A stretch of 55,528 bases of DNA, from positions 1 to 55,528 of the forward strand of contig JAHBWH010000035.1 of the NCBI GenBank assembly GCA_019637115.1, read 5' to 3'. Source of the stretch: Myxococcales bacterium (lineage in GTDB: Bacteria; Myxococcota_A; Polyangia; Polyangiales; Houyiibacteriaceae). Positions 27,907 through 35,683 of this stretch are shown here, one piece after another (the stretch's first letter is position 1; each line of letters starts with the position of its first letter). The position numbers were made by a program, and so were the translations under genes. The notes beneath the pieces are model-generated. The model ran no database searches. It was not told where the DNA came from and saw only the letters and a program-made list of their open reading frames with translations.

Positions 27907-29082
27907 ATGTCCCTACGCCTCCTCCTCTCGCTCTGCCTGCTCTCCGCCGCATGCGGCGATGACGACCCGGCCCCGACCCCGGACGCCGGCCCGCTCGCGG
28001 CCCCTCGCGCGGCCACCGTGCAGGAGCTCGCCCGCGACGTGATCCTCCCGGCGTATCGGCAGTTCGCGGCCGAGGCGGCGGCCCTCGAGGCCGCGATCAC
28101 GGCGTGGGCGGCGAGCGGGGCCGAGGCGGATCACGAGGCCGCTCGGGTGGCCTGGCGGAGCGCGATGGGCACCTGGCAGCAGGTCGAGGTGATGCTCGTC
28201 GGACCTGCGGGCGCCATGGGGCCCGTGATCGGCGGCGAGGATATGCGCGACGCCATCTACTCCTGGCCCATCGTGAACGCTTGCCGCGTCGATCAAGAGC
28301 TCGTCTCGCAGGACTACGCGGACGTCGACGCCTTCGCGGCCAAGGCGGTGAACGTGCAGGGGCTCGACGCGCTCGAGTACCTGCTCTTCTACGAGGCCAG
28401 CGCCAACGCCTGCGCCCCGAACTCGTCGATCAACTCGATGGGCCTGTGGACGCCCATCGTCGGCGAGCTCCCGGCGCGGCGCGCGGCGATGTCGCGCACC
28501 GTCGCGACGCTGCTCGTGCGCGCGGCGAACGCGCTCGTCGCGCGCTGGGACGACTCCTTCTTCGACGCGATGACGAGCGCGGGGAGCGGCAGCGCGCTCT
28601 TCCCGACGGCCCAAGAAGCCCTGAACGCGCTGAGCGACGCGCTCTTCTACGTCGACAAAGAGGTCAAGGACATGAAGCTCGCCGACCCGATGGGGTTGAG
28701 CACGCGGTGTGTTGGCGAGACCTGCCCCGAGCTGCGCGAGTCGCTCTACGCGGCGCGGTCGATCCCGAACGTGCTCGACAACCTCCGCGGGACGCGCCTC
28801 ATCTACGCGGGCGCGGAGGGCGGCACCGGGCGCGGCTTCGACGATCTGCTCCGCGAGCTCGGCGCCGACCAGCTCGCCGACGACTTCCTCGGCGCGATCG
28901 ACGCCGCGATCGCGCTCGCCGAGGGCATCGAGGACGACGTCCCGGCGATCCTGGCGGCGGACCCTGACGGACTCGATCCGCTCTACGACGCCGTCAAGGC
29001 GATCACGGACATCCTGAAGACGCAGTTCCTCGCCGTGCTCGACCTCGAGCTCCCGCGGCGCGCCGAAGGCGACAACGACTGA
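27907..29082 (+). CDS. Imelysin-family lipoprotein
   Basis: A 391-aa lipoprotein (signal LLSLCLLSAAC, then GDDDPAPTPDAG linker). The body is a helical imelysin-like (peptidase M75/IrpA-type) domain: VILPAYRQFAAEAAALEAAI, ARVAWRSAMGTWQQVEVML, DAIYSWPIVNACRVDQELV, QGLDALEYLLFYE and, near the C-terminus, a pseudo-repeat with SLYAARSIPNVLDNLRGTRL. The family is linked to iron uptake. The usual GxHxxE motif reads GLDALE here, with Asp in place of His. It lies between the DUF4856 and HTTM genes; 9 bp separate its stop from the HTTM GTG. Confidence 0.88.
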   Translation: MSLRLLLSLCLLSAACGDDDPAPTPDAGPLAAPRAATVQELARDVILPAYRQFAAEAAALEAAITAWAASGAEADHEAARVAWRSAMGTWQQVEVMLVGPAGAMGPVIGGEDMRDAIYSWPIVNACRVDQELVSQDYADVDAFAAKAVNVQGLDALEYLLFYEASANACAPNSSINSMGLWTPIVGELPARRAAMSRTVATLLVRAANALVARWDDSFFDAMTSAGSGSALFPTAQEALNALSDALFYVDKEVKDMKLADPMGLSTRCVGETCPELRESLYAARSIPNVLDNLRGTRLIYAGAEGGTGRGFDDLLRELGADQLADDFLGAIDAAIALAEGIEDDVPAILAADPDGLDPLYDAVKAITDILKTQFLAVLDLELPRRAEGDND

Positions 29083-29091
29083 GGGGGCGTC

Positions 29092-30582
29092 GTGGTCGCG
29101 GACGAACGAAGCCACGAGCAGCCGTCGCTTGACCGAGGCTCGCGCTGGGAGGCCCTCTGGGGCCGCGCGCACGCGCCCATCGATCCGGCGTCGGTCGTCG
29201 TCTTCCGCGTGCTCTTCGGGGTGCTGGCCGCCGTCGGGGCGCTCCGCTTCCTGGCCTACGGGTGGGTCGAGCGTTTCTTCGAGGAGCCGCGCTTCTTCTT
29301 CAAATATTGGGGCTTCGAGTGGGTCGAGGTGCTCCCGCGCCCGTGGATGCACGTGGCCTTCGGTGTGCTCGCCGTGCTCGGCGTGCTGATCTCGCTCGGG
29401 CTCTTCTATCGCGTCGCGATCGTCGCCTTCTTCCTGCTCTTCACCTACGTCGAGCTCATCGACGTCACGAACTACCTCAACCACTACTACCTGCTCAGCG
29501 TCCTCGCGTTCTGGATGTGCTTCATGCCGCTCGGCCAGGTCGGCGGCGTGGACGGCTGGCTCGCGCGACGCCGCGCGGCCCGGCGCGGTGCGGCGCCGCC
29601 GGTGGCCACCCTGCCGGCGTGGATGCTCTGGGCGCTGCGCCTGCAGATCGCGGTGGTCTACGTGCACGCGGGCCTCGCGAAGGCCACGGGCGATTGGCTG
29701 CTCCACGCGCAGCCCCTCGACATCTGGCTGCACGCCCGCACCGAGGTCCCGCTGCTCGGCGCCTTCTTGGACCTCCCCTACGTGCCCTTCGTCTTCGCGT
29801 GGGCGGGCTTCCTCTACGACACGACGATCCCCTTCTGGCTGAGCTGGCGGCGCACGCGCGTGCCGGCCTACGTCGTGCTGCTCGGCTTCCACTTCGCGAC
29901 GCACCTGCTCTTCACCATCGGCATGTTCCCGCTGATCATGACGAGCGCGGCGACGATCTTCTTCGACCCGAGCTGGCCGCGTGGAGTCGTCGCAGCCCTT
30001 GCGCGGGTTCGAGCGCGCGTCGGTGGGGGCGAGGTCGAGCACCGGAGAGAGGCGCCCGCCGACGCTCGACCCCTCGAGACCGCGCCGCCGCGCCGCCCGT
30101 GGCGTGTGGTGCTCGCCGGCGCGCTCGCGCTCTTCGCGCTCGTCCAGGTCGTCGCGCCCCTCCGGGCGCACGCCTACGGAGGTGATCTGCTCTGGCACGA
30201 GCAGGGCATGCGCTGGAGCTGGCGGGTGATGTGCCGCGAGAAGGACGGCAGCGTCGCGTTCCGCGTCACCGTACCGGGCCGACGACGTGAGCTCGTGGTT
30301 CCCCCGAGCCGTTACCTCACGCCCCACCAAGAGCGCGAGATGAGCGGGCAGCCCGACCTCATCCTGCAGCTCGCCCGCCGCATCGCAGAGGACTTCCGGG
30401 CTCGCGGTCACGCCCAGGTCGAGGTGCGCGTCGACGCGTTCGCCTCGCTGAACGGCCGACCGCTCGCCCGTCTGATCGACCCCGAGGTCGACCTCGCGCA
30501 GGTGCGCGACGGGATCGGCTTCGCGTCCTGGATCCTGCCGGCGCCAGACTCCGCGCCGATCCGCCTCGCCCGAGGAAGATGA
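29092..30582 (+). CDS. HTTM-domain (vitamin K-dependent gamma-carboxylase-like) membrane protein
   Basis: A 496-aa multi-pass protein. After about 30 residues come repeated hydrophobic segments with the family's style: DPASVVVFRVLFGVLAAVGA, FFFKYWGFEWVEVLP, NYLNHYYLLSVLAFWMCFMP, IAVVYVHAGLAKATGDWLL. The C-terminal soluble part has RYLTPHQEREMSGQPDLILQ and ends near residue 496. Bacterial members often sit in iron-uptake loci, but their reaction is not established; gamma-glutamyl carboxylation is only by analogy. The start is GTG 29092 with GAGGGGG upstream. Its stop overlaps the receptor ATG by ATGA, so the two are coupled. Confidence 0.85.
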   Translation: MVADERSHEQPSLDRGSRWEALWGRAHAPIDPASVVVFRVLFGVLAAVGALRFLAYGWVERFFEEPRFFFKYWGFEWVEVLPRPWMHVAFGVLAVLGVLISLGLFYRVAIVAFFLLFTYVELIDVTNYLNHYYLLSVLAFWMCFMPLGQVGGVDGWLARRRAARRGAAPPVATLPAWMLWALRLQIAVVYVHAGLAKATGDWLLHAQPLDIWLHARTEVPLLGAFLDLPYVPFVFAWAGFLYDTTIPFWLSWRRTRVPAYVVLLGFHFATHLLFTIGMFPLIMTSAATIFFDPSWPRGVVAALARVRARVGGGEVEHRREAPADARPLETAPPRRPWRVVLAGALALFALVQVVAPLRAHAYGGDLLWHEQGMRWSWRVMCREKDGSVAFRVTVPGRRRELVVPPSRYLTPHQEREMSGQPDLILQLARRIAEDFRARGHAQVEVRVDAFASLNGRPLARLIDPEVDLAQVRDGIGFASWILPAPDSAPIRLARGR

Positions 30583-33059
30583 TGAACCCCTCGCACTCGC
30601 GCTGCGCTGCGACGAGCCGCCGGACGGCGCTCGGCGCCACGTTCCTACTCTCGTTCTTCGTCGTCTCCGTCTCGTCCGCGCAGCCGCCGCCGGTCGAAGT
30701 GGAGGACGAGCCCGAGGTGTCCGAGGATGAGCCCGCGGCGAGCGAAGAGGCGCCGGAGACGGATCTCGACGCGGCAGACGACGACGCGGTGGACGACGAC
30801 GGGCTGGACGCAGGCGACGCGCCCGATGACGAGGACCTGCTCGACGACGAGCTCGACGACGACTCGCTCTACGAGCTCGACGACGCGCTCGACGCTGGGG
30901 ACGACGAGGACGAGGCGGCGCCGACCATCCGCGACCACGACCTCCAGCTCGGCGAAATCGTGGCGACTGGGTTTCGCCCCGAGGACGCGCTCCGGGTCGG
31001 CGGTGGCGTGACCGTGCTCGACGACACGCTCCTCGAGCGCTTCGAGTACGACGACCCGCACACCATCCTGATGCAGGTGCCCGGCGTCTACGTGCGGACC
31101 GAGGATGGCTTCGGCCTCCGCCCCAACATCGGCCTCCGCGGCGCGAGCTCCGATCGCTCGAAGAAGATCACGTTGATGGAGGACGGCGTGCTCTTCGGGC
31201 CCGCGCCCTATTCGGCACCTGCGGCTTATTACTTTCCGCTCATGACGCGGATGGTCGGCGTCGAGGTCTTCAAGGGGCCGGCGGCGCTCCTCTACGGGCC
31301 CCAGACCATCGGCGGCGCGCTCAACCTGGTGAGCCGACCGATCCCGACGCGCCCCGAAGGCGGGTTCGACCTCTCCTACGGTCGCTTCAACACGCGCAAG
31401 ATCCACTTCCACTGGGGGACCTCGAACCGCTGGGGCGGCGTCCTCTTCGAGGCCCTCGACATCGGCTCCACCGGGTTCAAGGAGCTCGACCGGGTCGGCG
31501 CCGCGCAGCGGGCGGACACTGGGTTCTCGCGCAGCGACTTCGTGTTGCGAGGGTTCTTGCAGAGCAATCCGGACCGCGACCACTACCACCGCGTCGACCT
31601 GCGGCTCGGCTTCGGCCGCGAGCGCAGCAACGAGACCTACCTCGGCCTGACCGACGCGGACTTCGCCGTCGACCCCACGCGGCGCTACGCCGCCTCCGAG
31701 CTCGATCGCATGAGCTGGTGGCGGACGAGCGGCGTGCTGAGCTGGCGCGCCGAGCTCGGCGACCACGTCCAGATCGTGACGGACCTCTACCGGCACGACC
31801 TGGACCGCAACTGGCTGCGCTTCAACAACTTCGGCGACTCGGCCGTGGACCCGCGGCAGGTGCTGCTGTCGCCCACGGGCTCGCGCGCGGTCTACTACGG
31901 CTTGCTAACGGGCGCCGAGGAGACCACCTCCCCCGCGCAGGAGATCATCCTCGCAGAGAACCGTCGCCGCTTCGTCTCGCAGGGGGGGCAGACGCGCCTG
32001 CAGATCGACACGGGAAGCCGCCGGATGCGCCACCACGTCGAGGTCGGGCTCCGATTCCACCAAGACGAGCTCCGCCGCGATCACCTCGCGCACCGCTACG
32101 CGATGATCGACGGCCAGCTCACCCCGACCGGGGCGGATCCGGAGACCACGGCCGACAACCTCGGCTGGGCCTTCGCCTTCGCGGGGCACGCCGTCTACCG
32201 GCTCGACGTGGCGGGCTTCACGGTGACGCCCGGTGTGCGCACGGAGGTCATCAAGACCCGGCTCGACGATGACCTCTCGGGGACCCGGACCGACAACCTC
32301 AACGCCGCCCTCTTGCCGGGCCTCGGGCTCACGTACCGCGTGGTCGAGGGTCTGAGCGTCCTCGCCGGCGTGCACCGCGGGTTCAGCCCCGTGGCGCCCG
32401 GCCAACCCGACGAGGTCCGGCCCGAGCTCAGCGTGAACTACGAGGTCGGCGCCCGGTACGTGGACGCGGAGCGCGCGCGACACCTCGAGCTCATCGGCTT
32501 CGTCAACGACTACTCGAACCTCACGGGTACCTGCGGGTTCTCGACGGGGTGCGCGGCCGACATCGTCGACCGGCAATTCAATGGCGGAGATGTCCTCGTG
32601 TGGGGCCTCGAAGCGGTCGCGAGCTGGCGCTTCGACGTGGGCCGCTTTCAACTCCCCTTGCGGGTGACGTACACCTACACCGGGTCACGCTTCCGCAGCG
32701 CCTTCGACAGCGAGGATCCCACGTTCGGGCGTGTGTCCGAGGGGGACGAGCTGCCCTACGTGCCCCGGCACCAGGCGCAGCTCCAGGCGGGCGTCGAGCA
32801 CGCGAAGGCGGGCCTGCACGTCGTCGGCACGTTCGTGAGCGCCATGCGCGAGCAGGCGGGGCAGGGCGACGCAGGAGAGCTGACCGACATGATCGCGATG
32901 GTCGATGTCGTCGGCTACTGGCAGGTGCTCGAGCGGCTGCGGACCTACGTGCGGGTCGAGAACCTCTTCGATCAGCAGCCCATCGCGAGCCGTCGGCCCT
33001 TCGGCGCTCGACCGGTACGTCCATTCATGGTGCAGGCGGGAGTGAAGGTAGAGTTTTGA
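30579..33059 (+). CDS. TonB-dependent receptor, FecA-like
   Basis: An 826-aa outer-membrane receptor. The signal peptide runs to about residue 34. An exceptional Asp/Glu-rich stretch (about 36-115) comes before a TonB-box-like region (QLGEIVATGFRPED). The plug (about 120-240) has MQVPGVYVRTEDGFGLRPNI, LMEDGVLFGPAPYSAPAAYYF and KGPAALLYGPQTIGGALNLV, closely in the style of ferric-dicitrate FecA. The rest is a 22-strand-type barrel ending in an aromatic VKVEF. Substrate is probably a ferric chelate (inference). No TonB or ExbBD gene is in the window. ATG 30579 overlaps the HTTM stop; the next gene begins 66 bp later. Confidence 0.95.
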   Translation: MMNPSHSRCAATSRRTALGATFLLSFFVVSVSSAQPPPVEVEDEPEVSEDEPAASEEAPETDLDAADDDAVDDDGLDAGDAPDDEDLLDDELDDDSLYELDDALDAGDDEDEAAPTIRDHDLQLGEIVATGFRPEDALRVGGGVTVLDDTLLERFEYDDPHTILMQVPGVYVRTEDGFGLRPNIGLRGASSDRSKKITLMEDGVLFGPAPYSAPAAYYFPLMTRMVGVEVFKGPAALLYGPQTIGGALNLVSRPIPTRPEGGFDLSYGRFNTRKIHFHWGTSNRWGGVLFEALDIGSTGFKELDRVGAAQRADTGFSRSDFVLRGFLQSNPDRDHYHRVDLRLGFGRERSNETYLGLTDADFAVDPTRRYAASELDRMSWWRTSGVLSWRAELGDHVQIVTDLYRHDLDRNWLRFNNFGDSAVDPRQVLLSPTGSRAVYYGLLTGAEETTSPAQEIILAENRRRFVSQGGQTRLQIDTGSRRMRHHVEVGLRFHQDELRRDHLAHRYAMIDGQLTPTGADPETTADNLGWAFAFAGHAVYRLDVAGFTVTPGVRTEVIKTRLDDDLSGTRTDNLNAALLPGLGLTYRVVEGLSVLAGVHRGFSPVAPGQPDEVRPELSVNYEVGARYVDAERARHLELIGFVNDYSNLTGTCGFSTGCAADIVDRQFNGGDVLVWGLEAVASWRFDVGRFQLPLRVTYTYTGSRFRSAFDSEDPTFGRVSEGDELPYVPRHQAQLQAGVEHAKAGLHVVGTFVSAMREQAGQGDAGELTDMIAMVDVVGYWQVLERLRTYVRVENLFDQQPIASRRPFGARPVRPFMVQAGVKVEF

Positions 33060-33125
33060 ACTACTCCGATTGAGGTAGGAAGAGTGCTTGACCTCGCCGT
33101 GTGGGCATGAAACCAAGAAGCCCGC

Positions 33126-34709
33126 GTGCAGTCTGCGCTCTTCGACGCCCTCCCCGATCCCGTGCTCCTCGTTCACGAGGGCGTGATCGTCGACGCGAAC
33201 CGCGCGTTCCGCGAGCTCCTCGGGGAAGAGTGCGTGCGCGGGCTCGCGCTGGTCGCGCTCGTCCCCGACGCGCCAGAGGAGCTCGTCGAGCAGCTCACGC
33301 AGCGCGCGACCGAGGGGGGCTTCGCGGCACGGCTCGTCTTCCGCGGGCGCTCGTCGCAGCGGCGAATCGCGCTCGACGTGCGGGTCAGCCCCGCGGGCGA
33401 CCAAGGCTGGATCCTGGTCGGGCAGGACGCGACCGAGGTCGCGGACCTGCACGCGACGATCGGCCGGCTCTCGCGGCTCTACGTGACGCGCCGCAGCGCC
33501 GCGATGGTCGATCTCGACCTGCTCCTCGCCGAGAGTCGCCCGATCTTCGAGGGCCTCGGTTGGAACTTCGGCCTGTGGGCGATCGAGCCCTTGGACGAGG
33601 AAACTCCTGCCGCCGAGCGACCGGCCGCCGCGGGGAGGCTCGGGGCGCGCCTGCGCTACGCCTTCGTGACATCAGCAGACGAGGCGGCGGTCGCGACGGC
33701 TTCCGAGATGGCAGCGATGCTCCAAGGGAGGCTCTTCGCGTTCGACGACGTCCCGCACGTCGCGAAGGTCGTCGCGGACGGACGCGGGCTCTTCCTCGAC
33801 AACCTCCCGCCCATCGGCGCGGCCTTGCTGCGCTCGCTCGGCGCGCCCGGCGACGCGGAGGAGGCGATGAGGGTGGCGGGCTTCGTGCGCTGCGCGCTCG
33901 CGCCAGTCTTCGTCGACGAGCGGGTCGCCTTCGTCCTGATGTTCAGCGGGCCGCGCGTGACCGAGCGCGACTTCGCGGCGATTCAGCTCTTCGGGGCGAT
34001 GGTCTCCGCGGCGGAGCAGCTCAGCACCTTCAGCGAGGAGATGGCGCGGCAGGAGCGGCACGCGGCGCTCGGACAGATGGCGGCGCAGCTCGCCCACGAG
34101 GTGCGCAACCCGCTCGCGGTGCTCTATCAGGCGACGGCGCAGGTGCGGCGGCGCGCGCGGGATGGCCGGGACATCGAGGAGCTACTCACGATGATCGACG
34201 AGGAGTCGCGTCGCCTCGATCGCCTCGTCAACGACCTCGTGCACTACGCGGCGCCCCTGACGCCGCGGTTGCGCGAGACCGAGCTCGCGTCGATCGTGCG
34301 CTACGCGCTCGACGGGGTCCGCGCCGAGGTGCCCGAAGAACGCTTCGCCGAGCTTCAGCTCGAGCTCGACGTGCCGGAGCTCCGCGTGCGCGCCGATCCG
34401 GTTCTGCTCCGGCAGGCCCTCGCGCACCTCTTCCACAACGCGATCGGCCACGTCGGGCAGGGCGGCTCGGTGACCATCTCGGCGCGCGCGGAGCAGTCGT
34501 GGGTGCGCCTGCGGGTCACCAACGAGGGACCGCCGCTCGAGCCCTCGGTCGCTTCGCGTGTCTTCGAGCCCTTCTTCTCCACCAAGGCCACGGGCCTCGG
34601 CCTGGGCCTCGCCGTGGTGCGCCGCCTCGTCGAGGATCAAGGGGGCCGCGTGCGCCTCGAAGACGGTCAGGGTGGGGTCACCTTCGCGGTGCTCTTGCCC
34701 GCCATTTGA
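33126..34709 (+). CDS. PAS/GAF sensor histidine kinase
   Basis: A 527-aa cytoplasmic sensor kinase. A PAS-like domain is at the N-terminus (ALFDALPDPVLLVHEGVIVD, residues about 4-25, to about 105), then a GAF-like domain (about 120-290). HisKA has the H-box AAQLAHEVRNPL with the phospho-acceptor H324. The HATPase domain has an N-box HLFHNAIGHVG and a C-terminal FEPFFSTKATGLGLGLAVVR; the usual DxGxG of the G1 box reads TNEGPPL, which is typical of NtrB-like kinases. The start is GTG 33126. No response regulator is adjacent, so it is an orphan. It may sense the state of the upstream iron-uptake operon or simply be nearby. Confidence 0.92.
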   Translation: MQSALFDALPDPVLLVHEGVIVDANRAFRELLGEECVRGLALVALVPDAPEELVEQLTQRATEGGFAARLVFRGRSSQRRIALDVRVSPAGDQGWILVGQDATEVADLHATIGRLSRLYVTRRSAAMVDLDLLLAESRPIFEGLGWNFGLWAIEPLDEETPAAERPAAAGRLGARLRYAFVTSADEAAVATASEMAAMLQGRLFAFDDVPHVAKVVADGRGLFLDNLPPIGAALLRSLGAPGDAEEAMRVAGFVRCALAPVFVDERVAFVLMFSGPRVTERDFAAIQLFGAMVSAAEQLSTFSEEMARQERHAALGQMAAQLAHEVRNPLAVLYQATAQVRRRARDGRDIEELLTMIDEESRRLDRLVNDLVHYAAPLTPRLRETELASIVRYALDGVRAEVPEERFAELQLELDVPELRVRADPVLLRQALAHLFHNAIGHVGQGGSVTISARAEQSWVRLRVTNEGPPLEPSVASRVFEPFFSTKATGLGLGLAVVRRLVEDQGGRVRLEDGQGGVTFAVLLPAI

Positions 34710-34825
34710 AAAGAAGCTCAGCCGATTTCGCTGGCGACCTGGCGACAGCCCCTCTTGGGAAGCTGACGAGCTGGCTCCGCACGCCGCACGCGCCGTCGTC
34801 CTTGCAGGGCAGCCGCGCCAGGCCC

Positions 34826-35278
34826 ATGATCCTGTCACGGCTCATGCGCGTCGTGCTCGCGTCGCTGCTCGTGCTCGGCTCCTTCTTCGGGGGCGTCGCG
34901 GCAGCGTCTGCTCAGTTGCCGAGCGCGGGCGCGCCGGCCGCTGAGACGCTGGACACGACGGAACGGCTCGCGTGCACCGCCACGACCGAGGCCGACGGCG
35001 CCCACCTCGCGCTGCTCGACGCCGACGAGTCCGAGGCGAGTGACGAGCTCACCACGATCGAGGCGCCGTCCGCGAGCGACCCGGTCCCCGGCGTGCTCTG
35101 GTCCGAGCGCGACCCGGAGGACGAGCGCGACGGCAACGATCTCTCCAGCCACGCGAGCGGCACCACCGACCCGTCGATCCTGCGGGGAGAGCGCCTGCGA
35201 CCGTCTGGGGCGCGGGCCGCCTCCGACACCCTCCGGCCGGAGACGTTGCGGTCGAGGGGACCTCCGGCGCGCCACTGA
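34826..35278 (+). CDS. Small secreted protein, 150 aa
   Basis: A signal peptide (VVLASLLVLGSFFGG, cleavage near AASAQ) is followed by an acidic, Ser/Thr-rich, low-complexity mature chain with two cysteine-free halves (TERLACTATTEADGAHLALL, then SDELTTIEAPSASDPV). No family recognised; it looks disordered. ATG 34826 and in-frame ATG 34844 are both possible starts. A weak hairpin (35293-35308, arms GGCGCC) lies 14 bases after the stop. It stands between the histidine kinase and the SulP operon with no overlap. Confidence 0.6.
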   Translation: MILSRLMRVVLASLLVLGSFFGGVAAASAQLPSAGAPAAETLDTTERLACTATTEADGAHLALLDADESEASDELTTIEAPSASDPVPGVLWSERDPEDERDGNDLSSHASGTTDPSILRGERLRPSGARAASDTLRPETLRSRGPPARH

Positions 35279-35493
35279 ACGTGCCGCCTCATGGCGCCCC
35301 GCGGCGCCTCGCGTGCACCCAACGGCAGCGCGCCGTGCCGCACCGCGCCGCCGCACCGCGCAGAAGCCGGGTCCCGGCCCCGTCTCCAAGAGCCCGCTGA
35401 CCGAGCGAGGTTAGGGGTGTCGCGATGACTGGCCGTCGGCCGCGCAGACCCGCGCATGGACCCGAACGCACCAGCAAGGGCCCCGAACGAGGC

Positions 35494-35550
35494 CCGGACG
35501 CGGACGCGGACTCGGACGCGGACGCGGACTCGGACGCGGACGCGGACTCG
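35494..35550. repeat. Hexamer/dodecamer tract GGACGC-GGACTC
   Basis: Alternating six-base units GGACGC and GGACTC lie in the 405-bp gap before the SulP gene. The same hexamer family makes up the tract at 25797-26057. The rest of the gap (35279-35683) shows no gene. The SulP frame is open through this tract (RTRTRT) but lacks a credible start there. Confidence 0.75.
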
Positions 35551-35683
35551 GCGGAGCCGACCCGGGCCTGACCCGGACTCGCTGACCGACCCAGGGGCGA
35601 CCCCGGCCCACGGCGTCGAGTCCCTTCTCCTCAACCCCTCCCCCTCTCCTGGGCTCGGAGTCGAGCTCGAAGGTTCGGTTGCG

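Noticed and set aside
29092-30582. Genuine vitamin K-dependent carboxylase activity
   Set aside because: Only the HTTM fold and C-terminal phrase are seen; no carboxylation substrate or Gla-type motif is present, so I keep it as HTTM-like only.
35456-35683. In-frame extension upstream of the SulP start
   Set aside because: It is repeat DNA read as RTRTRT; the membrane protein starts at ATG 35684 with a binding site.
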